Source of the DNA: Flavobacterium acetivorans
GTDB lineage: Bacteria > Bacteroidota > Bacteroidia > Flavobacteriales > Flavobacteriaceae
Length of the DNA stretch: 64,000 nt
Assembly (NCBI RefSeq): GCF_020911885.1
Contig: NZ_CP087132.1
Span: 992,001 to 1,056,000 of the forward strand
Reading direction: 5' to 3'
Each line of letters begins with the position of its first letter. Position 1 is the first letter of the stretch. Both the position numbers and the translations under genes were made by a program. The notes below the pieces were generated by a model. The model did no database searches, had not been told where the DNA came from, and saw only the letters and a list, made by a program, of their open reading frames with translations. Positions 41,681 through 50,999 of the stretch are shown in pieces.

Positions 41681-43552
41681 ATGGGTAAGTCATTAGAAGA
41701 GGTTCACGGATCAGTTTCTACACAAAATAAAAAATCAGTTTTCAGGAAAATATTAGCTTTTTTTGGTCCTGCGTACCTGATAAGTGTGGGATATATGGAT
41801 CCGGGAAATTGGGCGACTGATATTGCCGGAGGTAGTCAGTTTGGGTATTCCTTGCTTTGGGTATTATTGATGAGTAATATCATGGCTTTGTTGTTGCAAA
41901 GTTTAAGTGCCCGTTTAGGAATCGTTACTCAACGCGATTTAGCCCAGGCTTCTAGGGAAACTTACTCGAAATTCATTAATTATATTCTTTATTTTTTGGC
42001 AGAAATTGCTATTGCTGCTTGTGATCTTGCCGAAGTCTTAGGTATGGCCATTGGTATAAACCTCTTGTTTGGAATTCCGCTGATTGAAGGGGTTCTGATT
42101 ACGGTATTGGATACTTTTTTATTATTATTTTTGATCAATAAAGGTATTCGTAAAATGGAAGCCTTTATCATTGCTTTGGTGACAGTTATTGGAGTTTCGT
42201 TTATTTTTGAAATGATTTTTGCTCAACCGGAGATGGATAAGGTAATCCTGGGTTTAATTCCATCGATACCTAGTGAAGCCGCATTATACATTGCTATTGG
42301 TATTATTGGGGCAACGGTTATGCCGCACAATTTGTACCTGCATTCTTCTTTGGTACAAACCAGAAAATTTGATAGAAGCCCTGCCGGAATCAAGCAGGCA
42401 TTGAAATATAATTTTATCGATTCTACCATTGCCTTAAATTTAGCTTTTCTAGTTAATGCGGCTATTTTAATATTGGCGGCAGCTACATTTTATAAAAATG
42501 GGATGTTTGAAGTTGCTGAGATTCAAGATGCACATCAGTTTTTGGAGCCACTTTTGGGAAGCAAATGGGCACCTGTTTTATTTGCTGTCGCTTTGATAGC
42601 GGCAGGGCAAAGTTCAACAATAACAGGAACGTTGGCAGGTCAAATTATTATGGAGGGTTATCTAAATTTAAGGATTCAACCTTGGGTGCGCAGAATCATT
42701 ACCCGATTAATTGCGATAGTTCCTGCCGTTATTGTGATCAGTATTTTTGGCGAAAGCGTAACAGGAAAACTGTTGATTTTAAGTCAGGTGATTCTGAGTT
42801 TGCAATTGGGATTTGCTATTATACCACTGATTCATTTTGTGAGCGATAAGTCAAAAATGAAAGGCTTTCACATAGGAAAAGCAACTCAAATTGCTTCTTG
42901 GGTTGTTGCTACGGTTATTGTTATCCTAAATGCAAAATTGGTTTTTGATGAAATTAGTGGCTGGCTCGAAACTTCTCAAAATCCAATGGTGTTGTGGCTT
43001 ACAGTAGTTCCTTTAGCAATAAGTTTTCTGGTTTTACTGTTGTATATTGTCTTTAAGCCATTTGTTTCCAAGGCAAAGATTGACATCCAAAATCATTCGC
43101 CACATAGTTTAAAGTTGGAGTTTTCTAAGTCCATAAGTTGTAAAAAAAGTAACATTGCTGTTGCCTTAGATTTTTCCAGAGCCGATGAAGCGGCTTTAAA
43201 CAATGCTTTTGAATTAGGCGGAATAGATGCCGTATATACCTTAATTCATGTGCAAGAATCCGTTGGTGCCATAGTTTATGGGGAAGATGTAGAGGACCAT
43301 GAAACCGTAATTGACGAAAAAATACTAAAAGAATACAAAAAAATGCTTTTTGAAAAAGGATTTAAAGTAGAAACCCAATTGGGATTTGGAAATCCAAACA
43401 AGGTGATTCCGGAGATTATCAATTCTGGGAATTTTGATATTTTGGTCATGGGAACTCATGGTCATACGGGGTTGAGGGATTTGATTTTTGGAACGACCGT
43501 TGATAAGTTACGCCACAAAATTTCTATACCTTTGCTGATTGCTAAAAAGTAG
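41681..43552 (+). CDS. mntH: Nramp divalent metal transporter fused to a universal stress protein domain
   Basis: A 623-residue fusion. Residues 1-465 are an Nramp transporter (Mn2+/Fe2+, proton-coupled, inner membrane) with the metal-binding motifs D-P-G-N (40-43) and M-P-H-N (214-217). Residues about 485-623 are a UspA-type domain with the ATP-binding motif G-T-H-G-H-T-G-x9-T near the C-terminus. The USP part may sense ATP and adjust transport. The fusion is known in Bacteroidetes. It is followed by an MntR-type regulator gene, and divergent from a TonB receptor with which it shares an operator region. Confidence 0.93.
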   Translation: MGKSLEEVHGSVSTQNKKSVFRKILAFFGPAYLISVGYMDPGNWATDIAGGSQFGYSLLWVLLMSNIMALLLQSLSARLGIVTQRDLAQASRETYSKFINYILYFLAEIAIAACDLAEVLGMAIGINLLFGIPLIEGVLITVLDTFLLLFLINKGIRKMEAFIIALVTVIGVSFIFEMIFAQPEMDKVILGLIPSIPSEAALYIAIGIIGATVMPHNLYLHSSLVQTRKFDRSPAGIKQALKYNFIDSTIALNLAFLVNAAILILAAATFYKNGMFEVAEIQDAHQFLEPLLGSKWAPVLFAVALIAAGQSSTITGTLAGQIIMEGYLNLRIQPWVRRIITRLIAIVPAVIVISIFGESVTGKLLILSQVILSLQLGFAIIPLIHFVSDKSKMKGFHIGKATQIASWVVATVIVILNAKLVFDEISGWLETSQNPMVLWLTVVPLAISFLVLLLYIVFKPFVSKAKIDIQNHSPHSLKLEFSKSISCKKSNIAVALDFSRADEAALNNAFELGGIDAVYTLIHVQESVGAIVYGEDVEDHETVIDEKILKEYKKMLFEKGFKVETQLGFGNPNKVIPEIINSGNFDILVMGTHGHTGLRDLIFGTTVDKLRHKISIPLLIAKK

Positions 43553-43612
43553 ATTTATTAGGAACTATAAATCTGAAATCAAAAAACAGTTAATCTTCAA
43601 TCCAAAATCAAA

Positions 43613-44266
43613 ATGACCTTTTCAGAAGAAAATTATCTCAAAGCCATATACCATCTTACGGTAGTTTCTAATTCCGAAGTGAGCACGAATGCCATTGCCG
43701 AAATGATGGAGACCAAAGCGTCTTCAGTTACCGATATGATTAAGAAATTGGCCGAAAAGGATTTGGTAAACTATAAAAAATACCAAGGCGTCTCTTTGAC
43801 GGAGAGCGGGAAATTAGCGGCCAAAATGATAGTGAGAAAACACCGTCTTTGGGAAGTTTTCTTGGTCGAAAAATTAGATTTTTCCTGGGATGAGGTACAC
43901 GATATTGCGGAACAATTAGAGCATATAAAATCAGAAAAGCTGATCAATAAACTAGATGATTTTTTAGGAAATCCAACCGAAGACCCGCATGGTGACCCAA
44001 TTCCTAATGCTGAAGGGCAGATTTTGAAAGTAGAAAAACAATTACTTTCTGAATTGGTCGAGAATCAAAAAGGGATATGTGTTGGCGTGAAAGATACTTC
44101 CTCTGAATTTTTGAAATATCTGGACAAACAAGGAATTGCCCTTGGATCTAAAATTGAAATCATCGGAAAAGAAAGTTTTGATTTATCCTTAAAAATAAAA
44201 GTAGATGCTGTTGATTTGACTATTTCCAATAAAATTGCGAGCAATCTTTTTGTGAAAATAACGTAG
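43613..44266 (+). CDS. DtxR/MntR-family metal-dependent repressor
   Basis: A 217-residue regulator with an N-terminal winged helix-turn-helix (residues 1-65; E-E-N-Y-L-K-A-I-Y-H-L, then K-A-S-S-V-T-D-M-I-K-K-L), a metal-binding dimerisation domain (R-K-H-R-L-W-E-V-F near residue 74; E-Q-L-E-H-I near 102; D-P-H-G-D-P-I-P near 124) and a C-terminal FeoA/SH3-like domain (about 150-217). Mn or Fe binding should let it repress mntH and perhaps the TonB receptor. It lies 60 bp downstream of mntH and could sit in its operon. Confidence 0.9.
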   Translation: MTFSEENYLKAIYHLTVVSNSEVSTNAIAEMMETKASSVTDMIKKLAEKDLVNYKKYQGVSLTESGKLAAKMIVRKHRLWEVFLVEKLDFSWDEVHDIAEQLEHIKSEKLINKLDDFLGNPTEDPHGDPIPNAEGQILKVEKQLLSELVENQKGICVGVKDTSSEFLKYLDKQGIALGSKIEIIGKESFDLSLKIKVDAVDLTISNKIASNLFVKIT

Positions 44267-44279
44267 CAGAAAAGCAACT

Positions 44280-46736
44280 CTATTTTCCGCTTTTAAAACC
44301 AATTAGTTTTCGGTATTTCTGTTCGCTTTCTTCTAGTGCGTTCTCCAGTTGTTTGTAATAGGTAATGTCTTTTATATTGGCTACTGCGGCAATAATGTAA
44401 TTATTTTCATCTACGATGGGTCTGCCGCTAATGATGACCCTTTTCTTGTCTTTGGTTTCTGAATCTGCGATTATGATTTCAACATCATCCGTTGACTCTC
44501 CTTTAAGGGCTTTTTCCAAAGGAAGATTTTGGGAAGGGAAAATGGTTTGTTCATCAGGATAATAAAGATCGTATTTAGCGGACCAATCCAGTGTGTTATG
44601 GGTTTCGCTATCTTGTTTTATGCCTATGATTTCTTCGGCCATATGATTAGAAAGTACAATTCTTTTCTGGGTATCCGTAACAATAATTCCTTCACCGATG
44701 TTTTCCAGAATTAATTTTAATTTCATTTCATTTAGGCGCACTAATCTATCGGCTTCTCTTTTTTCATTTTCTAGTTTTTTACTTGAAGATATGTCTTTGA
44801 TGAAGGCGATAAAAATATGTTTTCCTACAATGGTAGCAGTAGAAACGGTCAATTCAATGTCAAATTCGATATTTTTTTTATTAAGTGCAGTAATTTCTAC
44901 TGTTTTGTTGATGTAGGGACCTTCTGAGGTTTCAAGGAAATGTTGGAAGCCTTTCATGTGACTTTCTTTGTATTGCTCTGGAACAATTAAGTCCCTCATT
45001 TTTTTTCCTAACACCTCTTCAATGGACCAACCGAATATTTTTTCGGCTTGTGGGTTCCATCTAAGGATATCTCCTTCTTCATTAATTACAATTAATGCAT
45101 CCGGTGCTTCATTAAAAATGGTTTGTAATTGATCCTCACTTTCTTTTAGTTTTTGTTCAGCAGCTTTTCTTTCGGTAATATCTCTCATAATAGATTTATG
45201 ACCAGTTATCCTATTTCCTTCTCTTAGTTGGGTTACGGTTTGTTCAATCCATTTTTGATCCCTTGTTTTTGTAATGATAGGGAAGGAATAGAGAGTTTCA
45301 TCAATCTTATGTTTGTATTGGTTCATATAAAATTCAGCAACACGTTCTCTCCATTCAGGGGCTACGAGTTCTGAGATGTTTTCTCCAATGAGTTCGTCCT
45401 GGCTGTAACCGGTTAATTTTTTACAGGCAGGATTGATATAAGTGAAATTTCCTTTATAATCAGTTGTGTGGAGCACATCGCTGGTGTTTTCGACAATTTC
45501 TCGGTATTTTTCTTCACTTTTACGGACTGTTTCAATGGCTTTTGCGAGTTGGTCAGTGCGTTCGATGACTTTTTGTTCCAGTTCCTCATTTAGTTTTCGA
45601 ATTTCATTTTCTGAGTTTTTTCTTTCCGTGACGTCATGAAAAACAGCTACAGCACCAGTGATTTTACCGAATTCATCTTTTAGTGGACTGGCAGACATTA
45701 CTATAAAATTGCCTATGGTTTTTTTATAATTTTGGATAAAAATTTCCAAATTATCAAGTTCTTCTCCCTTTAAGGCTCTAACCAAAGGAAGTTCTTCGGT
45801 CTTAAAAAGGTTTTTGTTTTCAGGCCAAAAAACACCATAGGTATCGGCCCATTTTTCTTGAGAGATATCCAGAAGACCAATTCCAATTATTTTTTCACTG
45901 GCGGGATTCCAAAGAATGAATTTGCCTTTTTCGTCAACCACAACTAATCCATCTCCCATATTCTGTATTACGGACTGTAAAAGGGTATTTTGTTTGTTTA
46001 ATTGTTCCTTGGACAATGCGACTTCATTATCTCTTTTTTCGATTGTAGAAAGCATATCATTAAGTCCGCTTGCCAGAATGCTGATTTCATCTTTTCCGTC
46101 TACTGTCATGCGCATTCCATAATCGGCGGTATCCTTAATTTTTTGTATCACAGTAACCAAGTTCAGTAAGGGTTTTGAAATGTACATTTTGATGATCATG
46201 GCAATTAAAAACGCAAGCCCAGTTCCTACAAGTAGCAACACAATTCCTAATCGTAAAACGTCCATTTTTATTTTATTCAGTTCCGAGAGTTCAAAGCGAA
46301 GTCCAACATGTCCTATAGTTTCATTGTCTTTAAGGATTTTATAGTAAACAAAGAGATTTTGATCTGTAAACTGAATGTTTTTTTGTTTTTCATTTGGAAT
46401 AGCAAATTGATATTTGGGATCGGAACCCGCTTTAGTATAGGAAGCAAAAACTTTTCCGTTTTTGTCTAAAATACTTGCATTTAATATATCTGTTTGTCCC
46501 TTTAATTCAGACAAACTTTTGTTTGCGGCAGTATTGTCCAAGAATTCTAGAGCCGAAATGCTGTTGAAACCTATCATTTGGGCAATGGCAATGGAAGTGG
46601 TTTCTTTTCGGTCTTTAAATCCTTTGATGTCGATCAATACAAAGGCGGTAATACATATGCCTAGTACAAGTGCTGAGGTGAAAACTTGCATCAATACAAG
46701 TTTATTTTTGATTGATATGTTTTTTAAATTTATCAT
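44280..46736 (-). CDS. CHASE8-like/HAMP/multi-PAS membrane receptor lacking any output domain
   Basis: An 818-residue protein: transmembrane helix at about 13-33, an extracytoplasmic domain like the CHASE8 sensor of YfiN, a second helix near 162-184, HAMP (about 185-238), then four PAS domains (about 255, 410, 530 and 665), joined by helical linkers (E-R-K-N-S-E-N-E, E-R-K-A-A-E-Q-K). It ends after E-E-S-E-Q-K-Y-R-K-L, a linker that normally leads into another PAS or a kinase. No HisKA, HATPase, GGDEF or EAL domain is present, and the convergent regulator gene starts 13 bp beyond, so nothing more can be encoded. The yfiR homologue lies just upstream. Confidence 0.82.
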   Translation of the reverse strand: MINLKNISIKNKLVLMQVFTSALVLGICITAFVLIDIKGFKDRKETTSIAIAQMIGFNSISALEFLDNTAANKSLSELKGQTDILNASILDKNGKVFASYTKAGSDPKYQFAIPNEKQKNIQFTDQNLFVYYKILKDNETIGHVGLRFELSELNKIKMDVLRLGIVLLLVGTGLAFLIAMIIKMYISKPLLNLVTVIQKIKDTADYGMRMTVDGKDEISILASGLNDMLSTIEKRDNEVALSKEQLNKQNTLLQSVIQNMGDGLVVVDEKGKFILWNPASEKIIGIGLLDISQEKWADTYGVFWPENKNLFKTEELPLVRALKGEELDNLEIFIQNYKKTIGNFIVMSASPLKDEFGKITGAVAVFHDVTERKNSENEIRKLNEELEQKVIERTDQLAKAIETVRKSEEKYREIVENTSDVLHTTDYKGNFTYINPACKKLTGYSQDELIGENISELVAPEWRERVAEFYMNQYKHKIDETLYSFPIITKTRDQKWIEQTVTQLREGNRITGHKSIMRDITERKAAEQKLKESEDQLQTIFNEAPDALIVINEEGDILRWNPQAEKIFGWSIEEVLGKKMRDLIVPEQYKESHMKGFQHFLETSEGPYINKTVEITALNKKNIEFDIELTVSTATIVGKHIFIAFIKDISSSKKLENEKREADRLVRLNEMKLKLILENIGEGIIVTDTQKRIVLSNHMAEEIIGIKQDSETHNTLDWSAKYDLYYPDEQTIFPSQNLPLEKALKGESTDDVEIIIADSETKDKKRVIISGRPIVDENNYIIAAVANIKDITYYKQLENALEESEQKYRKLIGFKSGK

Positions 46737-46814
46737 TGTTGGCGGTATTTAAGGCAGTTTTATGTCAAAGGCAATTTGGCTTTTTAAGTTTAGGCTAAAT
46801 AAGGTTTAAAGGTG

Positions 46815-47336
46815 TCACTGTACAATAATGGCATGTTGCAATAAGAAAGAGCTAACTCCAATTCCTGATTTGTTTATTGCCTTAAGATTGATTTCAAATT
46901 TTAATTTATTTTCAATTATAATGAAATTTAGGTGTGCGCCTTTTTTTCCAAATCCGTTTCGCTCCGTTACAATCAATACGGATCGATCTGAAAATTTAGA
47001 AATGATTGTTTCAATTGGGATGCTGCAGTTATAGGGAACAAATAAGATATTGCAGCTACCTACTTGAGCGATATCTTTGTATTCTTTGATTTCTGTTTTT
47101 TTGTTTTTAGCATTGCTAATTAATAATGGAGTAATTGGACTTGATTCCAGAACAGCAATCTTGAAAGCTTGATTTTTAGGGTTGTCTTTCCAGCGTACAT
47201 AATCTATAAAACGGTACAGGAAATCGGCTTTCATAGCATAGGCGTTATCTGTCATATCCTCTTGGGCAGTTAGTGGATTTACGCCCGTGAATATGGTGAT
47301 TAAGCTTAAAATATAGATATAACTTTTGATGGTCAT
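46815..47336 (-). CDS. YfiR-family periplasmic regulator (DUF4154)
   Basis: A 173-residue exported protein (signal peptide 1-24) with the DUF4154/YfiR pattern: K-A-D-F-L-Y-R-F-I-D-Y-V-R-W near residue 36, a middle N-I-L-F-V-P-Y segment, and G-A-H-L-N-F-I-I-I-E-N-K-L-K-F-E-I-N near the C-terminus. In Pseudomonas YfiR binds the periplasmic domain of the diguanylate cyclase YfiN and silences it. Here the next gene encodes a CHASE8-like sensor lacking an output domain, suggesting a related but rewired pair. A TonB receptor gene lies upstream in the same direction. Confidence 0.88.
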   Translation of the reverse strand: MTIKSYIYILSLITIFTGVNPLTAQEDMTDNAYAMKADFLYRFIDYVRWKDNPKNQAFKIAVLESSPITPLLISNAKNKKTEIKEYKDIAQVGSCNILFVPYNCSIPIETIISKFSDRSVLIVTERNGFGKKGAHLNFIIIENKLKFEINLKAINKSGIGVSSFLLQHAIIVQ

Positions 47337-47509
47337 TATATTTTGTTTTTATAGGAAGAGTATCGTTTATTGGTCGAATAGTTTCGTGTTATTTTCGGTG
47401 TGTTTTGGTTTTAATTATTTGTTTTGATAGTATAAATTTAACGAATTATAGAGGCTATTTGGGTTGCTTTAAGAAAAATTTAAATCTATATTGTTTGATT
47501 GTCAAGGTA

Positions 47510-50383
47510 TTATAGTTTGTAATTTAAAGACAAACTAAACTGGGTGCCTAATTGACTAAATTGTGATCCGCCATAAGTCATTTGTGAATAGCGTCCGTTG
47601 AAAGTAATCAGGTTAAATTGGTTTTTTATTTGAGCGGGGTCGTTTAATATGGCGGCTCCAGCTGCATTTTCGGACTTGAATTTCCATTTCGGCAAAATGT
47701 TAAATACATTGTCTATGTTTAGAGCCAGCGTTAATTTAGTTGTTACAAGAAAATTAATTCCTAGATCGGTAACGATTTTAGGGCTGAATTCAGTTCTTAA
47801 ATTAGAATCTAAGCCGGATTGTTTAAAAGTTGTTTTGCCAAAATAGCTGTTGTTGAGGTAGAAATCTAATTTTTTTACTTTATAATTTGTTCCCAAAATC
47901 CATTTGGTTTTGGGTCTGGAGGTGAAAGTCAATGCTTCAATTGTTGCGCCAAAGTTATCACTGGCTACATCAGAGATTCTTTTATTTTCGAATGTGATGT
48001 TTCCCGATAAGTTGAATGCCAGTTGTCCGTTTCCAAGTCCTAGGTTGCTGTAATTCATAACCAAGTCGAGTCCAGATGTTTTAGAATCAAAGGAGTTCTC
48101 GAACCAAGCCACTTTTCCAAATTGTGGTGTATTGACCACATCTCCTAAAGCGATCCGGTCAGTTATTGCAATGTTGTAATAGTCAATGGTGATGTTGAAA
48201 TATTTGAGGGGTCTGGCTCCAATTCCTATCGTTGTGTTTGTCGATTTTTCTGGAGTTAATTTTGTAATGCCTAAAATGTGTGCTTCTGGAGAAACATTAT
48301 TAATAATTCGGGTAACTTCAATTCCGCCTCCAGCATTAAACGTATATTGGGATTTTTGAGTGTAAATTTGATGTAGTGTAGGCGCTCTGAAACCAGTAGA
48401 AACTGAACCTCTGAGGGTAATTTTATCATCGAGGAATTTATAACGGCTACTTATTTTCCAGACGGTGGCACTGCCAAAATCACTGTATTCTTCCTGACGA
48501 AGTGTGGCGTTTATAAGAAAATCTTTTGTTAGATCATAGGCCAAGTCAAAATAAGCTCCCCAGTTGTATCTATTCCATTTTCCGGCTTCCTTAGGAGTGG
48601 TTCCGGCAAAGGAATCTGCACCAGCTCCTTCCCAAGAAGCTTTGTCGCCTTCGATTGTCTCAAAATTTTCGGATCGAAATTCAGAACCAAAACTAATACT
48701 AATTTTGTCAGATAGTATTTTGAACACATCCAGATTCCCTATAACATGATTGAAATTAGAACCTCCGGGTTGGAACGAGATTGGGCTGTTTTCCTGATAA
48801 ATAGGATTTCCATTGGAATCTTTCAGCGGTGATCTATTTTGGGTATTGTCTAAGGTATAGATTTGTGAATTTCCGCCGATGGTTATGCTGGCATCGGCAT
48901 TCCAGCCATTTTTTATGGATTTAAAACCTAAGCTGGCATTATAATCGGTTAAATCTCCGGTAAAAGTAGGCTGATAACCTTTATAAGAAGCGACAGTGCC
49001 GTTCCCAAAAAAATCCTTCAAATAGGTTGGGTAAGCAGTAGCGATTCGCCAATTAGGAATAGTGGGGTTTTCAAATGGATTTTTGATTGACATCCAATAA
49101 GGAGTTCTATAATTAGCAAACGAATTCACTTTTTTATAGGTATAGGCGGCATTATAATACAATTCAGTTTCATTGGATAGATTCAATCCTCCATTGATTA
49201 AAAATTTTGCAGCTGCAGTTTCAGGTGTTCCGTTGGTATTTGCTGCGTATGGTTGGTCTTTTAAAAATGAGTCTACGGCTTGCTTTCCAGCGATGTTTCC
49301 TTGGTTTATAGTGGCTAGTTTTGCATTATAATCTGCTGGGAAGTTGACTTTGTATTGTTCAAAAAGGCTGTTAATTTGTGCCTCGGTCATAGCATCAGTC
49401 AGAGTTGTATTGCCAAGAGTATTGTCATCGTTTACATAATTCAAAGGATTATTTGGTAGCAGCCTCACAAAATCATTAAAATCTCCTTCGGCATCTACTT
49501 TACCGGCACGATTTGTCAGGTTTATTTTAGAGAAGTCTACAGTGTAGTTTAGAAATCCTTTGTTGCCTATAGTAGAACCGTTGTTTATACTTATGTTCAA
49601 GAGTTCTCCGTCTCCTTTAGAAGTGATACCGGTTCTTAGGGTTATTGAACCATCATCAGGGCTTTTTTTAAGTATAATATTGATCACTCCGGCTATAGCG
49701 TCCGATCCGTATTGTGCAGAAGCACCGTCACGTAAGATTTCTATTCTGTCGATGGCATCAATCGGTATAGCTGAAATATCGGCTGCCGTTTCTCCTCTTC
49801 CGGGTGAAGGTTGGATATAAAGTAAAGAGCTTAGGTTTTTGCGTTTTCCATTGATAAGCATTAAGGTTCTGCTGGGACCCAGATTCCTGATTTCATAAGG
49901 ATCAAGTAATGAAGTGGCATCGTTTACCGGTGTTTGAACTGTGTTAAAGGATGGGATCCGGTATTGTAATGCCTTGTCAAAAGTGAGTTGTCCTGTTGAA
50001 GCCAATTCGTTGGCGGATATGATATCTATAGGAAGGGCTGTTGCTGTGTTGCTTCGTGGAGCTGCTCTAGTTCCTGTGACTATGATTTCATTAAGAATTT
50101 GGCCTCCTTCTTCAGACAGGAAAACATTTAAAACAGCTTCTTTGGTTTCATGTTCTTGTTTTGAAAATCCAAAATAACTGAAAATCAATATAGCGGCTTC
50201 TTTGACTTGAATAGAATAAGCTCCGTTAATGTCTGTCGAAACACTATTGCTGGTACCTTTTTCAGTTATGTTGACACCTGACAAAGGGCTGCCGGCGTTA
50301 TCGAAGACAAAGCCAGAAACCTCTTTTTGGGCGAAAAGAAAAGTCACGTTTATTAGAAACAATATTAACAAAAACTTTTTCAT
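47510..50383 (-). CDS. TonB-dependent receptor of the YfiR locus
   Basis: A 957-residue outer-membrane protein with a signal peptide (1-18), a carboxypeptidase-regulatory-like domain (about 20-95), a plug (about 100-245; I-D-R-I-E-I-L-R-D-G-A-S-A-Q-Y-G-S-D-A-I-A-G near residue 210) and a large beta-barrel ending L-S-L-N-Y-K-L. Its plug resembles receptors often called 'iron complex', but no substrate clue is visible. The order receptor-yfiR-sensor in one direction suggests that receptor status or ligand is read by the YfiR/CHASE8-like pair. The 480 bp upstream are gene-free. Confidence 0.88.
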   Translation of the reverse strand: MKKFLLILFLINVTFLFAQKEVSGFVFDNAGSPLSGVNITEKGTSNSVSTDINGAYSIQVKEAAILIFSYFGFSKQEHETKEAVLNVFLSEEGGQILNEIIVTGTRAAPRSNTATALPIDIISANELASTGQLTFDKALQYRIPSFNTVQTPVNDATSLLDPYEIRNLGPSRTLMLINGKRKNLSSLLYIQPSPGRGETAADISAIPIDAIDRIEILRDGASAQYGSDAIAGVINIILKKSPDDGSITLRTGITSKGDGELLNISINNGSTIGNKGFLNYTVDFSKINLTNRAGKVDAEGDFNDFVRLLPNNPLNYVNDDNTLGNTTLTDAMTEAQINSLFEQYKVNFPADYNAKLATINQGNIAGKQAVDSFLKDQPYAANTNGTPETAAAKFLINGGLNLSNETELYYNAAYTYKKVNSFANYRTPYWMSIKNPFENPTIPNWRIATAYPTYLKDFFGNGTVASYKGYQPTFTGDLTDYNASLGFKSIKNGWNADASITIGGNSQIYTLDNTQNRSPLKDSNGNPIYQENSPISFQPGGSNFNHVIGNLDVFKILSDKISISFGSEFRSENFETIEGDKASWEGAGADSFAGTTPKEAGKWNRYNWGAYFDLAYDLTKDFLINATLRQEEYSDFGSATVWKISSRYKFLDDKITLRGSVSTGFRAPTLHQIYTQKSQYTFNAGGGIEVTRIINNVSPEAHILGITKLTPEKSTNTTIGIGARPLKYFNITIDYYNIAITDRIALGDVVNTPQFGKVAWFENSFDSKTSGLDLVMNYSNLGLGNGQLAFNLSGNITFENKRISDVASDNFGATIEALTFTSRPKTKWILGTNYKVKKLDFYLNNSYFGKTTFKQSGLDSNLRTEFSPKIVTDLGINFLVTTKLTLALNIDNVFNILPKWKFKSENAAGAAILNDPAQIKNQFNLITFNGRYSQMTYGGSQFSQLGTQFSLSLNYKL

Positions 50384-50867
50384 AATAAGTTGATGTTCGT
50401 TTGACTTTAAAGCAATAGCAACATAATAGTTGCAAGAAGCTTTTATCTTACTGCTTTAGGTGTTTTTGGTAGAAAAAGCAGTTATCCTAACAGCTAGAAA
50501 ACGGAATGTGAGTTGTAGAGTTATTCTCTTTTTTGAATTATAAAAATAAAATTAGACTCATGGACTAACACTGTATAAGATTTGGGGAAATAATCTTAAC
50601 TCTGTGTTGGCATTTTTTGAAAATTGAAATCGTATTTTGAATAAATCAATTTTTTTTAAAAAAATAAAGAACCGATTTTAATTCAGCAACTTTATAAAAA
50701 TAACAGCCTGATAATAAGTGGTTAGGGCTGGATTTGTAATATGTAAATTTAGTCAATTTTAATCAATTAACTTCAAATACTAGCCGCTTTTTTATTCGTT
50801 TCAAAAGAAGGACAAAGACAATGTGGTTTCTAAAAGTGGGTTTATTTGAATGTTATGAAATGCGCTT
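50384..50867. other. 484-bp gene-free region upstream of the TonB receptor
   Basis: AT-rich with poly-T/poly-A tracts (for example around 50650-50665). No credible coding frame, no clear TAnnTTTG promoter for the leftward receptor, and no strong terminator for the feo operon were found. It must hold the receptor's control region and the feo 3' end, but nothing specific can be pointed to. Confidence 0.5.
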
Positions 50868-50993
50868 TTAATGACAGCCACAATCATCTGTTCCGCAGTT
50901 TTTCTTCTTTTTTTTATTTTTGAAAAAAAACTTTCTAATCAAAAAAGCAAGGGCAAGTCCCAGTAAAGTAAAGGCGACGATTTCTTGAAACAT
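50868..50993 (-). CDS. FeoB-associated Cys-rich membrane protein
   Basis: A 41-residue product: one N-terminal membrane helix (M-F-Q-E-I-V-A-F-T-L-L-G-L-A-L-A), a very basic F-F-F-K-N-K-K-K-K-K stretch, and a Cys-rich end N-C-G-T-D-D-C-G-C-H. This matches the small proteins found beside FeoB in Bacteroidetes and Firmicutes, possibly FeoC-like partners. It starts 6 bp after the feoB stop, in the same operon. The three Cys and terminal His could bind iron during transport. Confidence 0.85.
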   Translation of the reverse strand: MFQEIVAFTLLGLALAFLIRKFFFKNKKKKKNCGTDDCGCH

Positions 50994-50999
50994 AGGTCT

